Of a stretch of 64,000 nucleotides of DNA, positions 9,570 to 19,318 are shown one piece after another (position 1 is the first letter of the stretch; the number at the start of each line of letters is the position of its first letter). This stretch comes from Phytophthora colocasiae (Eukaryota; Oomycota; Peronosporomycetes; Peronosporales; Peronosporaceae), in NCBI GenBank assembly GCA_018806915.1, contig JAGKQI010000098.1, positions 1,302,001 through 1,366,000 of the forward strand, written 5' to 3'. Position numbers and translations under genes: made by a program. The notes beneath the pieces are model-generated. The model did not search any database. It was not told the DNA's origin and worked only from the letters and a program-made list of their open reading frames with translations.

Positions 9570-11738
9570 ATGGCGAGCTCCGTTGGTAAGGGCCGTGGCA
9601 AGCGGCTCACAGATAGCGAGCGTATGGAAATCATTACGCGTCTGGAGGACCCCGCCAGTCAATTATCTAAAGCAGAATGCGCTCGTCAACACGGTGTAAC
9701 TCCTGCAGCCATCAGTAAGCTCATGAAGGTCAGCCAGTCCGTAAAGAAACGCTATTCAGATGCAGGTGCAGATTCCGGTGGATTCCGAGATAAAAGACAG
9801 CGCGGGGGGTTCTCCAAGAATGTCCCGTTTGAAGACGAATTATTCCAATGGATCTGCAGTGTCAGAGCTCGACAGGTGCCGCTTTTGGTGTCGCAGGTGC
9901 AGCAGAAGGCAAAATTGTTATCTTCCAGACACAAGATGAAGGAGGATTTTAAGGCATCGAATGGATGGTACTACCGCTTCTGCAATAGATACGGCTTAAC
10001 ACCGGCATCGTTACATACTGGGGCCTCTTTGGAGCATCAGAACGCCACTGGAGAGTTGGAACGAGACAGAACGGAAGCTACTCATGAGTGGGTTAATCTG
10101 AAAGACCAGATTAAGCAGTACGGACCTGAATTTGTCTACACAGTGACGGAAGCGAGGCTTTTCTACCAGATGTTACCTAAGGTGATAAGTGTAGCGGAGC
10201 ATAATGGAGCAGCTAGTGGAAATACTACTGGAATGATCGCAGACGCTGCAGCCGATGCAGTGGAGAGGAACGGAGCCACTCAGACACCGGGGAAGATCGC
10301 GCGTGTACTGGTCTTAGTATGTGTAAACGCAACGGGCACTCACAAGATCCCGCTGTTGGTTGTAGGTAAGGAGAAAGTTCCTGCGTGCTTGTCTGCACTA
10401 CACCCACAGTTGCTTCGTGACGATATCAACCATGCGTCGAGTATTTACAGCGGAGTTGGGATGGGAGCGTCGTACTACAGTCAGCGCGAGGTGTGGTGCA
10501 GTGAAAGCACCTTCAAACATTGGTGTGAACGTGTGTTCCTCCCAGCAGTCCGACAACGCACCACACAACGCGTTCTCATCGTGACGGAAAACCCTGGAGG
10601 CCGCCTTTCAGCTTTCCAGCAAGCGAACGTCTCCACCGTATTTCTACCTTCGCGACCAGGCACTGGAATGAATGAGCTGGGTCTTGCGAGTCATCCCCTT
10701 GTACTTGGATCCGGAAACGCCACTGGAAATTCTGCTGCTGCTCAGTTCCAGCCACCGCATGGCTCGTTAATTCGAGAGCTCAAACAGCGCTACAAGATCG
10801 GTCTGTTCCAGGAGCGATTGAGCTTTTTAGAAACGCCAGATGACGAGAAATACCGGTTGATCCAACGCGCAACAAAGAAACCCGTCGGTAGTGCTGGAGT
10901 ATCGTTCGGGCGTGTTCCTCATCTTGTTGACGCTATGACGTTGTTGGATGAAGCTTGGGCAGCGATTCCGCCCTCAGTTGTTCAGAATGGCTGGGTGAAA
11001 TCCAACTTGGGCAGCAACTCTGTTCTATCAGTTCCAATGACCACAACAATTCAGCAGAGCGATGACGCAGTGGTGATGGAACTCTGCTCTATGATTCGTA
11101 AAATGCAGTTAGCTGACGATATGAACAAGGCAGCGAAGGAGCTGCGTCTTTGGCTTCATGTAGATGATGATTCCAGCGAGCAAATGCAGCAGGAGCTTCT
11201 GTATGATATTCAGCAACTGCTACAAGAGGAAGAGCAGCAGCAAGAAGGCGGCAAATTCCTCATGACACAAGTTTCGGACCAGCAGCAGATGTCATTCCAG
11301 TTGCAACAGCAACAGAACGCCGCAGCTTTCATGGATACCACTGCCTTGTCAACCGGCTTCGGCCCAAATCAAGACGGATCGTATGTGTACCGGAGTGAAA
11401 CTCGAGCAGCACCAGTGGCAACGGTGAATTCTGATGTGACTCTGGAGAGCAAACACAAATCTGTTGAAATGGCACTGCAGACACTCGCAAGGGCCGATGA
11501 AGCACTGGACAACGCTGATGTGGCTGATTTCTTTGGTGATGAAGCTACAGGTGAAGCGATGGAAAGTATCTCACGGTCTTTACGACGTCTACGTCGTATC
11601 TTACGTGGGAAACACTCCGGTCTTGTAGCAGCAGCAGTGAAAGCTGCTGCCAGTGGGGATGTGAACGATAGCACTGGTGGAGCTCTGAGCACCCATGAGT
11701 ATTTTTACGGCAATGGGGCTCTGGGGAGGAATCCGTGA
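9570..11738 (+). CDS. Domesticated pogo/CENP-B-like transposase with lost DDE residues
   Basis: The open frame starts at 9498, but the ATG at 9570 (MASSVGKGRGKR) is preferred, because 9498 lies only 24 bp after the previous stop codon. This gives 722 residues. Residues about 10-55 form a CENP-B/psq-type helix-turn-helix (LTDSERMEIITRLED, then ARQHGVTPAAISKLM). A Tc5-type second DNA-binding domain follows (ASNGWYYRFCNRYGL). The DDE_1 core is recognisable (LFYQMLPKV, VLVCVNATGTHKIPLLVVGK, FKHWCERVFLP), but the catalytic positions are changed: the first Asp position reads VTEAR, the second IVTENPGGR, and the PLDQG block is absent. The C-terminal 220 residues are acidic and glutamine-rich. A long intact frame without terminal repeats argues for a host gene, perhaps a DNA-binding or centromere/chromatin factor. 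The function is inferred only. Confidence 0.75.
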   Translation: MASSVGKGRGKRLTDSERMEIITRLEDPASQLSKAECARQHGVTPAAISKLMKVSQSVKKRYSDAGADSGGFRDKRQRGGFSKNVPFEDELFQWICSVRARQVPLLVSQVQQKAKLLSSRHKMKEDFKASNGWYYRFCNRYGLTPASLHTGASLEHQNATGELERDRTEATHEWVNLKDQIKQYGPEFVYTVTEARLFYQMLPKVISVAEHNGAASGNTTGMIADAAADAVERNGATQTPGKIARVLVLVCVNATGTHKIPLLVVGKEKVPACLSALHPQLLRDDINHASSIYSGVGMGASYYSQREVWCSESTFKHWCERVFLPAVRQRTTQRVLIVTENPGGRLSAFQQANVSTVFLPSRPGTGMNELGLASHPLVLGSGNATGNSAAAQFQPPHGSLIRELKQRYKIGLFQERLSFLETPDDEKYRLIQRATKKPVGSAGVSFGRVPHLVDAMTLLDEAWAAIPPSVVQNGWVKSNLGSNSVLSVPMTTTIQQSDDAVVMELCSMIRKMQLADDMNKAAKELRLWLHVDDDSSEQMQQELLYDIQQLLQEEEQQQEGGKFLMTQVSDQQQMSFQLQQQQNAAAFMDTTALSTGFGPNQDGSYVYRSETRAAPVATVNSDVTLESKHKSVEMALQTLARADEALDNADVADFFGDEATGEAMESISRSLRRLRRILRGKHSGLVAAAVKAAASGDVNDSTGGALSTHEYFYGNGALGRNP

Positions 11739-11880
11739 GAGGATGAGAGTGGTTTTAGCTTCAAGAGCAGAATATGTGTAAGGTATTGTCGAATTGCCTA
11801 TTGGTCGTGCCCGGGTTCGTGCTTGTGGAGATTGAGTTAGTACTAAATTGCTCTCACTAAATGATCTTTGCTATTATCTT

Positions 11881-12960
11881 CTACAAGATCGAGCAGTTGT
11901 GGGCTTCCTCGTGCTCGTTGGATGCTGCCACGTTTTGAACGTTTGCCACTTCGCCTGGCTGCCACGAGTGACGACGACCGAGAACTGGGACTTTTGGTTT
12001 TGGAGGGGGATTTTTCGGTGCTTCTTGTTGCGGAGTGGGGTCCCGCCGAAGCATCGTTACGATGGAACTTCGTCGACCTCGCCTAAGTGCCGTGTTCTTG
12101 GTCAAGCGCTTCCCGGCATCTTTGAATTCCTGTTTAAATTGTGTCGGCAAGTTGGGTTTTACCTCCAAGACCCACTATCGTATGGAGCAAGATGAAGGAA
12201 TTACAGCATATTCGAAGCAAGAAAACAGGGACCTGTTTACCTACCTTCCAGTACTTCTCCTCCTCTTTGCCCGAATGAGGTAAAATGAGTCGGATGTCGG
12301 TCATACAGACTGGGCAAGCGCTGTGTTGGAGCAGAGAAGGTCAGGCAGGGAATCGAGGGAGCTGCGACTGCTAACGTACCACCAGTCCGTCGTCGACGAG
12401 TAATCTGTTGAGATATTATTCAACTGGATGCAGTCGTTGCAGACGCACATGTGCTGGCAAGGGAAAAACACCGACGTAGGTTTCGCATCGACACAATAGA
12501 CACAACGAGTGTCGGTTGGGTATTTACCATCGGGACGGCGTGTAAAAGGTTGAAGTTGTTGGAAATCTCGCACAAGTTCCAAGTAGTTTTTGGTGAGCTC
12601 AACGCCGTTTTGCTTCTGCATAACCGCTGACTGTGAACGTTGACGCAAAGTTTTCCCCACTAATGGAGCAACAGATTTCTGCTGAAGACTCTTGGGGTTC
12701 GATTGCTGCGGAGTTACTTGAACACCGGTGATTATGGCTTTGTTGGATGGAGCAGTGGGGGTTGGATCGTTGACATGGCCATTCAACGCAGCGTGGAGAT
12801 ATTTCTCTGAATCGAGTTCTGCCACGGTAGAGCCGGGAATACTGGAATTCTCTTCTTCGGATGAATACTCAACACCTTCCTCCTCATTCGAGACGGAGGG
12901 CTCAATTATATCATCGGACGCTGTGGGAACGACAGTAGCAGCAGTGATCCCACGAACCAT
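11881..12960 (-). CDS. RING-finger protein with C-terminal CaaX box, paralogue A
   Basis: Exons 12960-12380, 12320-12245 and 12174-11881, with introns of 59 bp (phase 2) and 70 bp (phase 0), encode 316 residues. The start MVRGITAATVVPTA is chosen because the neighbouring paralogue at 14162-15054 begins with the same ATVVPTA block. The RING lies near residues 160-215: CVYCVDAKPTSVFFPCQHMC, then VCNDC, and after the first intron CACPVC. A conserved EKYWKWV block and a basic proline-rich tail follow. The last four residues are CSIL, a CaaX box whose final Leu predicts geranylgeranylation. The acidic N-terminal half contains SSEEENS. A membrane-anchored E3 ubiquitin ligase is the likely role, inferred from the RING plus prenylation signal. 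The gene is convergent with the transposase-like gene, 142 bp away. Confidence 0.78.
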
Positions 12961-13189
12961 TTTATCAACTCTGAGATTGAGGTGGAATGACGCTATGTCC
13001 ATAAAGGATGTACCTAGCACCTGCCGAGTATTTTTAGTGGATTCGGTTGGACAACGGCAGCGGTTCAATCTACACATATGATTCTCCGTTGTGTACACTT
13101 GATAGCCTCAATTACTCGACTTCCATCTCTGCAGCTACTTTGAGCAATCACACGTGTGATACCTATGGAATCGATGGTATTCGAGCAAA

Positions 13190-14020
13190 GACAATGATGA
13201 AGGAGCGACACAAACTCCAACTCCTGCACGAACGAAAGCATCTTCGTCTGGTTTGAGTTCAGGGGCTATTGCGGGGGAATTGTGCTGATTTTAATCATCG
13301 TTATGGTTGTTTTCTGCTGTAAACGACGCCATTCCTCCACGAAATCCAACGAAATTGAGCTACTACCATCAAGTATAAGACCGCCCCGAACATTCACACA
13401 ACCGGGATGTGGGATGACAAGTTCCACGGGACAAAATTATCATCAAGAAACGAATCAGTCACGACGCCTATGGAGAAGTGTACTTTGGTCTGTTCAATGG
13501 TCAGCAGGTGTGGAGATGCTTCTGCAAGCCTCGAGAGGGAATTTGCAGGTGGTGAACCAGTTCTTAATTGAAGCTAAACTGACCGCCACTTTGAATCATC
13601 GGTGTCGCATGGGACACCTGTCAGATGTCTGCGTCGTTCTTGAGTTCATGGAAGATGGAGACTTATTGGATCAATACGAGATTAAGCATGAACCAGTCGG
13701 ATTTAATCGACAAAAGGTTTCAATAGCACTGCAGGTGTGCCACGCACTCACATATCTACATCTCCAGTCCTTCACCGAGACTTGAAATCCCGCAACATAT
13801 TGCTGAATCGCTCGATGAGAGCGAAATTGACGGACTTCGGCATTTCCAAGGAACGTCTCGATCTAACGTTGACGGCTGGAGTAGGTACGTCGCTGTGGAT
13901 GGCTCCTGAGGTGATGTTGGGCGATTAGGCTAGATATGCTTGCGTTGCTATCGACCCGAGAGTACTCTTGAGGTCCTGTACAGACTGCAAAACATCCTTA
14001 CGAACGAGCTATGAACAGAA
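13190..14020 (+). pseudogene. Decayed receptor-like TKL protein kinase
   Basis: Fragments of a membrane-anchored tyrosine-kinase-like kinase appear in order but in different frames. A Thr/Pro/Ser-rich ectodomain end (KASSSGLSSGAIAG) is followed, after a shift in a G run near 13276, by a transmembrane segment (VLILIIVMVVFCC). A glycine-loop remnant AYGEVYFGLFNG, the block SLEFM-like VVLEFMEDGDL, and then the catalytic loop HRDLKSRNILL with TDFGISKE and WMAPEV follow across further frame changes at about 13500 and 13775. A stop follows at 13926, and only a degraded HPYERAM-like piece remains afterwards. The N-lobe is also shortened. At least three frameshifts rule out a working kinase. It lies between two RING paralogues transcribed the opposite way, so the local duplication may have been accompanied by its loss. 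Confidence 0.8.
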
Positions 14021-14161
14021 AACTCCACTTGATAGTGGTTAGATAACGGACTCTACAAAAATCACAAGCCATTGAATATTGAGTAACAAGATGAAAAGTG
14101 GTTTTCACAGTTGTTGCTACAATAATGATCCCTTTAGCTTAGATAGAGACTGGGAGATATC

Positions 14162-15054
14162 CTACAAGATCAAGCAGTGTTCCCGTTGTTTGTCATCCCC
14201 CAACTCGTACGGTGATTCCCTTCTTGTTCGAGCTGACCATGATTTTCGGCGACTGATCTTCGGGAAATCTTTTTTGGCCTTGCATGTATCGCTGGATCGA
14301 CGCGATGGGGGGTCAGCTTTCTCTATAGATCCGTCACCTATCTTCTCACCGGCAGTCTTGAAGTCTCTCAAAAACTGCGCAGGCAAAGACTGCTTCGTGG
14401 CAAGAACCCACCGCCAGTACTCGTCTTCTTCAGTACCGGAGTGCGGGAGTATGATGCCTATATCAGTGGAGCAGACCGGACAAACGCTACAAAATCAAAC
14501 TGTTCGTAAGGAAAACTCAAGACTTCAGCACGTTATTTAACTTACCACCGCTCTAAATGCATCGAACAGTCCGGGGACATATCGTTCGACTCGATGCAGG
14601 CGCTGCAGACACACATGTGTTGACAGGGAAAGAAGACGGACGTTGGTTTCCCTTTCGAGCACATAATGCACGTGGTGGAGGGTGGGTAAGTGCCATCCGG
14701 ACGTCGAGCGTAGGGCATAAGTTGCCTGAAACTGCTTGCGAGCGCCTTGTAATTGTTCACACGCTTGAAAGTTCCTCTGTCGGTCACTTCCACGTTCATC
14801 GTGAGACTCTGGGAAATAGGAAGCGGAGGTGGTTTTGAACGAGACAATTGTCTCTGAGAACCTCCTCTTTTAACAACATTTGGCATTGAGTCTGTAGTTT
14901 CAGCGATAGTTTTATCCGTTTGAATATTTTCACGAGCAACATTGTCATCAGGAGGACTCAAAGTCTCAGCTTGTTGTTCTTCAGCGTTGTCCGTACATTG
15001 ATCTGGCATGGCAGTCGGAACCACAGTAGCCGACGTAAAGGATTTACGAGGCAT
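14162..15054 (-). CDS. RING-finger protein with C-terminal CaaX box, paralogue B
   Basis: Exons 15054-14546 and 14486-14162, joined over a 59-bp phase-2 intron, encode 277 residues starting MPRKSFTSATVVPTA. The RING reads CIMCSKGKPTSVFFPCQHMC, then VCSAC and, across the intron, CVCPVC. The intron sits at exactly the same codon position as intron 1 of paralogue A, and the later block DEYWRWV matches as well, but this copy lacks the second intron. The tail is Ser/Arg-rich (SRRKSWSARTRRES), and the protein ends HCLIL, again a CaaX box ending in Leu. Together these show a tandem duplication of one ancestral gene, with an E3-ligase role at membranes inferred. The promoter side faces the FKBP gene. 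Confidence 0.78.
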
Positions 15055-15258
15055 TTTGAAAATAATACAAAGCTGTTGAAAGGGGAGGAGGAATACTTGA
15101 TCTAAAAAAAAAATATGATAACAGCACTCACTTCAACTTATATCCGCTTCTGATTGGTGATCTTTTCCTCCAATCAATATCCTTCTCGATGGTCGTAACT
15201 TCCCAGCCAGTTAAAGCTTAAAGCTCATAGTGATAAGGAGACACTTACCTAAGGCATC

Positions 15259-16485
15259 ATGGTGCTCATGCGACGCCGCGACAAGCGACGCGGCAATGAG
15301 GCCGAGGAGATCATCGTGGCCAGCGACTCGTCTATTATGGCTACCAAGGGGATGCGCTCGTTGGGCGGCGCACGTACAGGCCGCTTTGCCGCCGACATGC
15401 GAGTGAATGTGGGAGGCTACGGACGTGCGGACAAAACGTGGAGTGTGGACCACCCGTGGCACTCGACGGAGGAAGGAGATTTGTTCTCGCAATTATGTGC
15501 TAAAGATGACATGGAAGAAGGCGCTTTAGCTCATGAACAGCTTCATGAAGAGCCTGTTCATGGACTTAGTAGGGCACAACTTAAGAAACGTAAGGCGAAG
15601 CTGAAAAAAAAGGGATTAACAGCTAAACAAGCAGCTGAAGAAGCTCTGAAGGAGGCGGAAGAGGCTAAACATCGTCATGAAGAGGAGCAGAGGTTGAAGG
15701 AGCAACAGGAACTGGAGAGACAGGAGGAAATCAAGAGGAAGCGACAAGAAAAGAAAAAACAGAAAGAGACAGAACAGGTGAATAAAGAGGAGAAGGAGGA
15801 GAAGGAAGCCGAACTGAAGAGGGAGAAACGCAAAAAGGAGAAGCAGAAAAAGAAAGAGAAGAAGCAGGAAGCTATCGAACAAGCACAACAGCAGACCAAG
15901 GACCAGGAACAGGAGATGAAGGCGAGAGAGACTCTAGCTTCAGCTTATGAAGAGAATGTCGGCAGTGAAGTGACAACCAAGAGTGGACTGATCATTCAGG
16001 ACCAACGCCTTGGACAGGGCAAATTGCCTTATGCTGGAGAGATGCTCACTGTCAAGTACCGTGGACGTATTGGCCGCGACGGACTCGTGTTCGGTAAGGG
16101 GATGCTCACCACGACGTACGGCACTGGCTCAGTCATTGCAGGATGGGAAGAAGGTCTCGGTACGATGCGTCCTGGTGGTGTTCGAGTGATGGTAATTCCG
16201 CCGGAACTGGGCTATGGTGAGTCTGGCAAGGGCGACAAGATTCCGCCCAATGCGACGCTGCATTTCGAGGTAGAACTGGTGCGTATTGGCAAGCGCAAGC
16301 GAGAGACCATTGGTGAAGATGACATGCCGTTGCCCAGCTCTTTCCAGCGTAAACGCATTAAGCAGAAGCCTGGCAAAAAGAGCGGCGAGGACGAGGATGA
16401 CGGAGAGGTGAAGTTGACCAAGAGCCAACTCAAACGGCGACGTCGAAACCGGAACAAGAACCGGAGCCAGGAAGACGACGCTTGA
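15259..16485 (+). CDS. FKBP-type peptidyl-prolyl isomerase with long charged N-terminal region
   Basis: An intronless frame of 408 residues starts with ATG at 15259. Residues about 110-230 are an extremely charged Lys/Glu helix, a single-alpha-helix or coiled-coil type region. Residues about 240-340 are an FKBP domain: TKSGLIIQDQRLG, GEMLTVKYRGRI, VIAGWEEGLGTMRPGG and a final LGYG...IPPNATLHFEVELV. The drug/proline-pocket residues (VIAGW, and the Tyr of LGYG) are present, so isomerase activity is likely. The tail is basic (KRRRRNRNKNRS), suggesting nuclear or nucleolar location. Unlike insect and fungal nucleolar FKBPs there is no nucleoplasmin-like N-terminal domain; a stand-alone protein of that type is encoded at 51738-52868. 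Confidence 0.85.
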   Translation: MVLMRRRDKRRGNEAEEIIVASDSSIMATKGMRSLGGARTGRFAADMRVNVGGYGRADKTWSVDHPWHSTEEGDLFSQLCAKDDMEEGALAHEQLHEEPVHGLSRAQLKKRKAKLKKKGLTAKQAAEEALKEAEEAKHRHEEEQRLKEQQELERQEEIKRKRQEKKKQKETEQVNKEEKEEKEAELKREKRKKEKQKKKEKKQEAIEQAQQQTKDQEQEMKARETLASAYEENVGSEVTTKSGLIIQDQRLGQGKLPYAGEMLTVKYRGRIGRDGLVFGKGMLTTTYGTGSVIAGWEEGLGTMRPGGVRVMVIPPELGYGESGKGDKIPPNATLHFEVELVRIGKRKRETIGEDDMPLPSSFQRKRIKQKPGKKSGEDEDDGEVKLTKSQLKRRRRNRNKNRSQEDDA

Positions 16486-16625
16486 AGTGTTCATTCTACC
16501 ATAGTTTATAGTGACGAGGCAATTGAAAGCATGTTGCTAAGTAGCTTTTCCATTGTGTCTTATGATGTGCTCCTCGCCACTCAAATGGCACGTTCCTGGC
16601 CACGCACGCGACTGATACCTTTCGG

Positions 16626-16669
16626 TCATTGGTTAAAAATCAGAATACATCCTTTTCATTGGTTAAAAA
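16626..16669 (+). promoter_or_regulatory. Direct repeat of an inverted-CCAAT element upstream of the folate gene
   Basis: The 14-base string TCATTGGTTAAAAA occurs at 16626-16639 and again at 16656-16669, exactly 30 bp apart and 60-100 bp before the start codon of the aminodeoxychorismate synthase. ATTGG is a reversed CCAAT box, and TCATTGG also resembles an oomycete initiator core. A third relaxed copy is not seen. A role as NF-Y-type or initiator sites is inferred. Confidence 0.45.
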
Positions 16670-16728
16670 CACGTTAATCAATTCTGACGTAGCAAAAGGC
16701 ATTCGAGGAACTCCGATATACCTCTCAA

Positions 16729-19143
16729 ATGGTGGCGTCGATGAATAATTTGGCTGCTCCTGCGGCCGAACGAGCCCCAATTCCGACTAAAAAGGCCCTT
16801 AGGGTAGTCTCTCTACTCATCGACAACTACGACTCGTACACGTACAACGTCATGCAGATGCTGGCTCAAGTGAATGGGTCTCCCACCAGTGTGACAGTCA
16901 TCAAAAATGACGACTTCGACGGCCAATTCGACGCTGCATGGAGCCATTTCGTCGCCCAAACGGCTGCAATTGCGGCTCAAGAAGGAGTTGAGATTGTGCG
17001 CAATGTGGTTATTTCTCCTGGCCCCGGACATCCAGCAGAACCAAAGGACTTTGGCATGTGTGCCGATGCTATTCGATACGCTACAGTACCTGTACTTGGT
17101 GTGTGTTTGGGACACCAAGGAATGGCTCAAGTGTACGGTGGACAAGTTGTAGAGGCAGAGGAGGTCATGCATGGCCGTACCAGTCGGGTGTTCATTCAAG
17201 AAGAGGAGAAAACAATGTTTGCCCACATTCCCAATGGGTTTCAAGTGGTAAGGTATCATTCTTTAGTAATTGACCCTGTAAAAGTACCAGAGGAGCTGCA
17301 AGTAGTCGCCAGGACTGAAGATGGAGTGATAATGGCGGTGCGTCACCGTTCCAAACAGCAGTTCGGCGTGCAGTTCCACCCTGAAGCAGTGTGTAGCGAA
17401 TTCGGATACCAACTTTTCCAGAACTTCAGGGATGTGACGCTGGGCCTTGTCACGTCCAAATGCGAGCTGCACCACAGTAACCACCCAGAACAGAAAGCTA
17501 AGGTCCAGGTGCAAGAGTCTGCAGAGGCTACGACGTCTAGTCACCGTGTTTTGATCCAGAAAGCGTCGATCGGTCTTGCGTCGCTGGATTTTGCTGAATT
17601 CGTATTTACGAAGCTGTTTGGAGACTCAAAACGATCATTCTGGCTCGACAGTAGTAACCACGACACTGTCACCGGTACGGAGGCTGCAATTCAGTCGAGA
17701 TGTTCTATGATGGGGGATGATAGCGGTCCTATGAGCTACTGCGTTGAATATGACGTTGCGAAGGAGGAACTACGCTTACGTCGTCGTGGAACGGGGGGTG
17801 AGGAAGTCGAGAGCTACCCGGGCTGTAACATTTTGACTCATGTACGAGAAGTGATGCAAGCGTATCGATCTCATGAAGTTTTGTTCAAGGAGAGCAAGGA
17901 AGAGCTGCCTTTTGCCTTCCGTGGCGGCTTCGTTGGATACTTTGGTTACGAAGTTTTGGGTAGCGAACAAGAGGGCAAGACGCTGTTTAACGACAAGGTG
18001 GAAGTACAGGGAGAACGTGCTCCGGATGCTTCGTTCCTGTTTGCTGACCGAACGCTGGTGTTTGACCACCAGGAGAACGTCATCTACTCACTCTCTCTAA
18101 ACCAACGTGAAAGTGAAACTCAAGACTGGCATGACGATGTCAAGAGAAAATTGGCACAGCTCTCGAAGGAATTCCTTCACACATCTGTACCTTTGCCATC
18201 CACCGTCGTTCAGCAGGAAGAAGTGATTTTCCGTCCGTCACGAAGCCGTGCTCAATACGTGGCCGACATTGAAGAGATCCAACGTCTGATCCGTGCCGGT
18301 GAGACCTACGAAGTCTGTCTAACTAACCACTTGCGCGCCGAATACGCTCTTCGCGATCCGTTGGCATTCTACAGTATGCTTCGCCGTCGAAACCCTGCTC
18401 CATTCGCTGGTTTTTACTTGAGCAATCCGAAGAACCACTTCCAGACTCCAGACTTTAACGGGACTTCGGAAGACACTTACGCTCTGTGTTGTTCTTCACC
18501 TGAACGTTTCCTCCGAGTGGGAGCTGACGGCTGGATGGAGTCTAAACCCATTAAAGGTACGCGTCCACGTGGCTGTGACTCAACCGAAGACGCCGCTATC
18601 GCAGAGGAATTAGCCACCTGTGAGAAGGATCGAGCTGAGAACATGATGATCGCCGACCTCGTTCGCAATGACTTTGGAGTTGTAGCGCGTGTTGGATCCG
18701 TGCACGTACCGCGTCTCATGGGCGTCGAGACCTACGCTACTGTGCATCAACTCGTGACTACCGTTCGTGCTCAACGCCGTCAAGACGCAGACGTTGTGGA
18801 CGTACTGCGTGCTACATTCCCCGGTGGTTCAATGACTGGAGCGCCCAAAAAGCGTACAATGCACATTATTCGTGAGCTGGAGAGTGCTCCGCGTGGTGTC
18901 TACTCTGGCGGATTGGGTTTCTTGTCTATCGACGGCAGCTGTGACTTGAACATCATCATCCGTACAGCTATCGTGACTCCAAACAGCGTGACGCTCGGGG
19001 CCGGTGGAGCCATTGTGGCTCTTTCAGATAGTGACGATGAATACGACGAGATGCTGCTCAAGGCTCGAGCTCTAGTTGCTACTATTGGTGCATATGCTAC
19101 GGGCAAGAGCGATGGCACTGGAGCTCGAGTTGTTGTCAACTAA
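16729..19143 (+). CDS. Bifunctional aminodeoxychorismate synthase (PabA-PabB fusion)
   Basis: An intronless frame of 804 residues. Residues about 25-235 are a class I glutamine amidotransferase: LLIDNYDSYTYNV, ISPGPGHP, the nucleophile cysteine in GVCLGHQGMAQ, and the His-Glu pair in VQFHPE. Residues about 300-795 are a chorismate-binding domain: FVGYFGYE, AGETYEVCLTNHL, KPIKGTRPRG, DRAENMMIADLVRND and FPGGSMTGAPKKRTM. The PIKGT lysine is characteristic of PabB rather than anthranilate synthase, so the product is 4-amino-4-deoxychorismate, a precursor of p-aminobenzoate and folate. Fusion in this order is usual in plants, fungi and protists. The next gene starts 176 bp downstream on the same strand. 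Confidence 0.92.
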   Translation: MVASMNNLAAPAAERAPIPTKKALRVVSLLIDNYDSYTYNVMQMLAQVNGSPTSVTVIKNDDFDGQFDAAWSHFVAQTAAIAAQEGVEIVRNVVISPGPGHPAEPKDFGMCADAIRYATVPVLGVCLGHQGMAQVYGGQVVEAEEVMHGRTSRVFIQEEEKTMFAHIPNGFQVVRYHSLVIDPVKVPEELQVVARTEDGVIMAVRHRSKQQFGVQFHPEAVCSEFGYQLFQNFRDVTLGLVTSKCELHHSNHPEQKAKVQVQESAEATTSSHRVLIQKASIGLASLDFAEFVFTKLFGDSKRSFWLDSSNHDTVTGTEAAIQSRCSMMGDDSGPMSYCVEYDVAKEELRLRRRGTGGEEVESYPGCNILTHVREVMQAYRSHEVLFKESKEELPFAFRGGFVGYFGYEVLGSEQEGKTLFNDKVEVQGERAPDASFLFADRTLVFDHQENVIYSLSLNQRESETQDWHDDVKRKLAQLSKEFLHTSVPLPSTVVQQEEVIFRPSRSRAQYVADIEEIQRLIRAGETYEVCLTNHLRAEYALRDPLAFYSMLRRRNPAPFAGFYLSNPKNHFQTPDFNGTSEDTYALCCSSPERFLRVGADGWMESKPIKGTRPRGCDSTEDAAIAEELATCEKDRAENMMIADLVRNDFGVVARVGSVHVPRLMGVETYATVHQLVTTVRAQRRQDADVVDVLRATFPGGSMTGAPKKRTMHIIRELESAPRGVYSGGLGFLSIDGSCDLNIIIRTAIVTPNSVTLGAGGAIVALSDSDDEYDEMLLKARALVATIGAYATGKSDGTGARVVVN

Positions 19144-19318
19144 AACATTGAAGATTCTACCGGACGCTAGCAAGTCGGAGCGCCATGATCAAGCCCAAAC
19201 ACACATCGCACTGCCTGTTTGCGTTGTCCCATGGCCCTCAACTCATTGCCCTGTCGAACATTTGAACGTTGCGCAGGTTCTAGCAAAGGCCAAGAATAAA
19301 AAAACAACTTTGTACATA

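Noticed and set aside
12301..13098. A longer N-terminus for RING paralogue A from 13098
   Set aside because: The paralogue aligns from MVRGITAATVVPTA onward, and the extra 46 residues have no counterpart.
15616..15899. Leu/Phe-rich ORFs on the minus strand of the FKBP gene, resembling membrane proteins
   Set aside because: They are the antisense of the Lys/Glu-rich codons of the FKBP linker.
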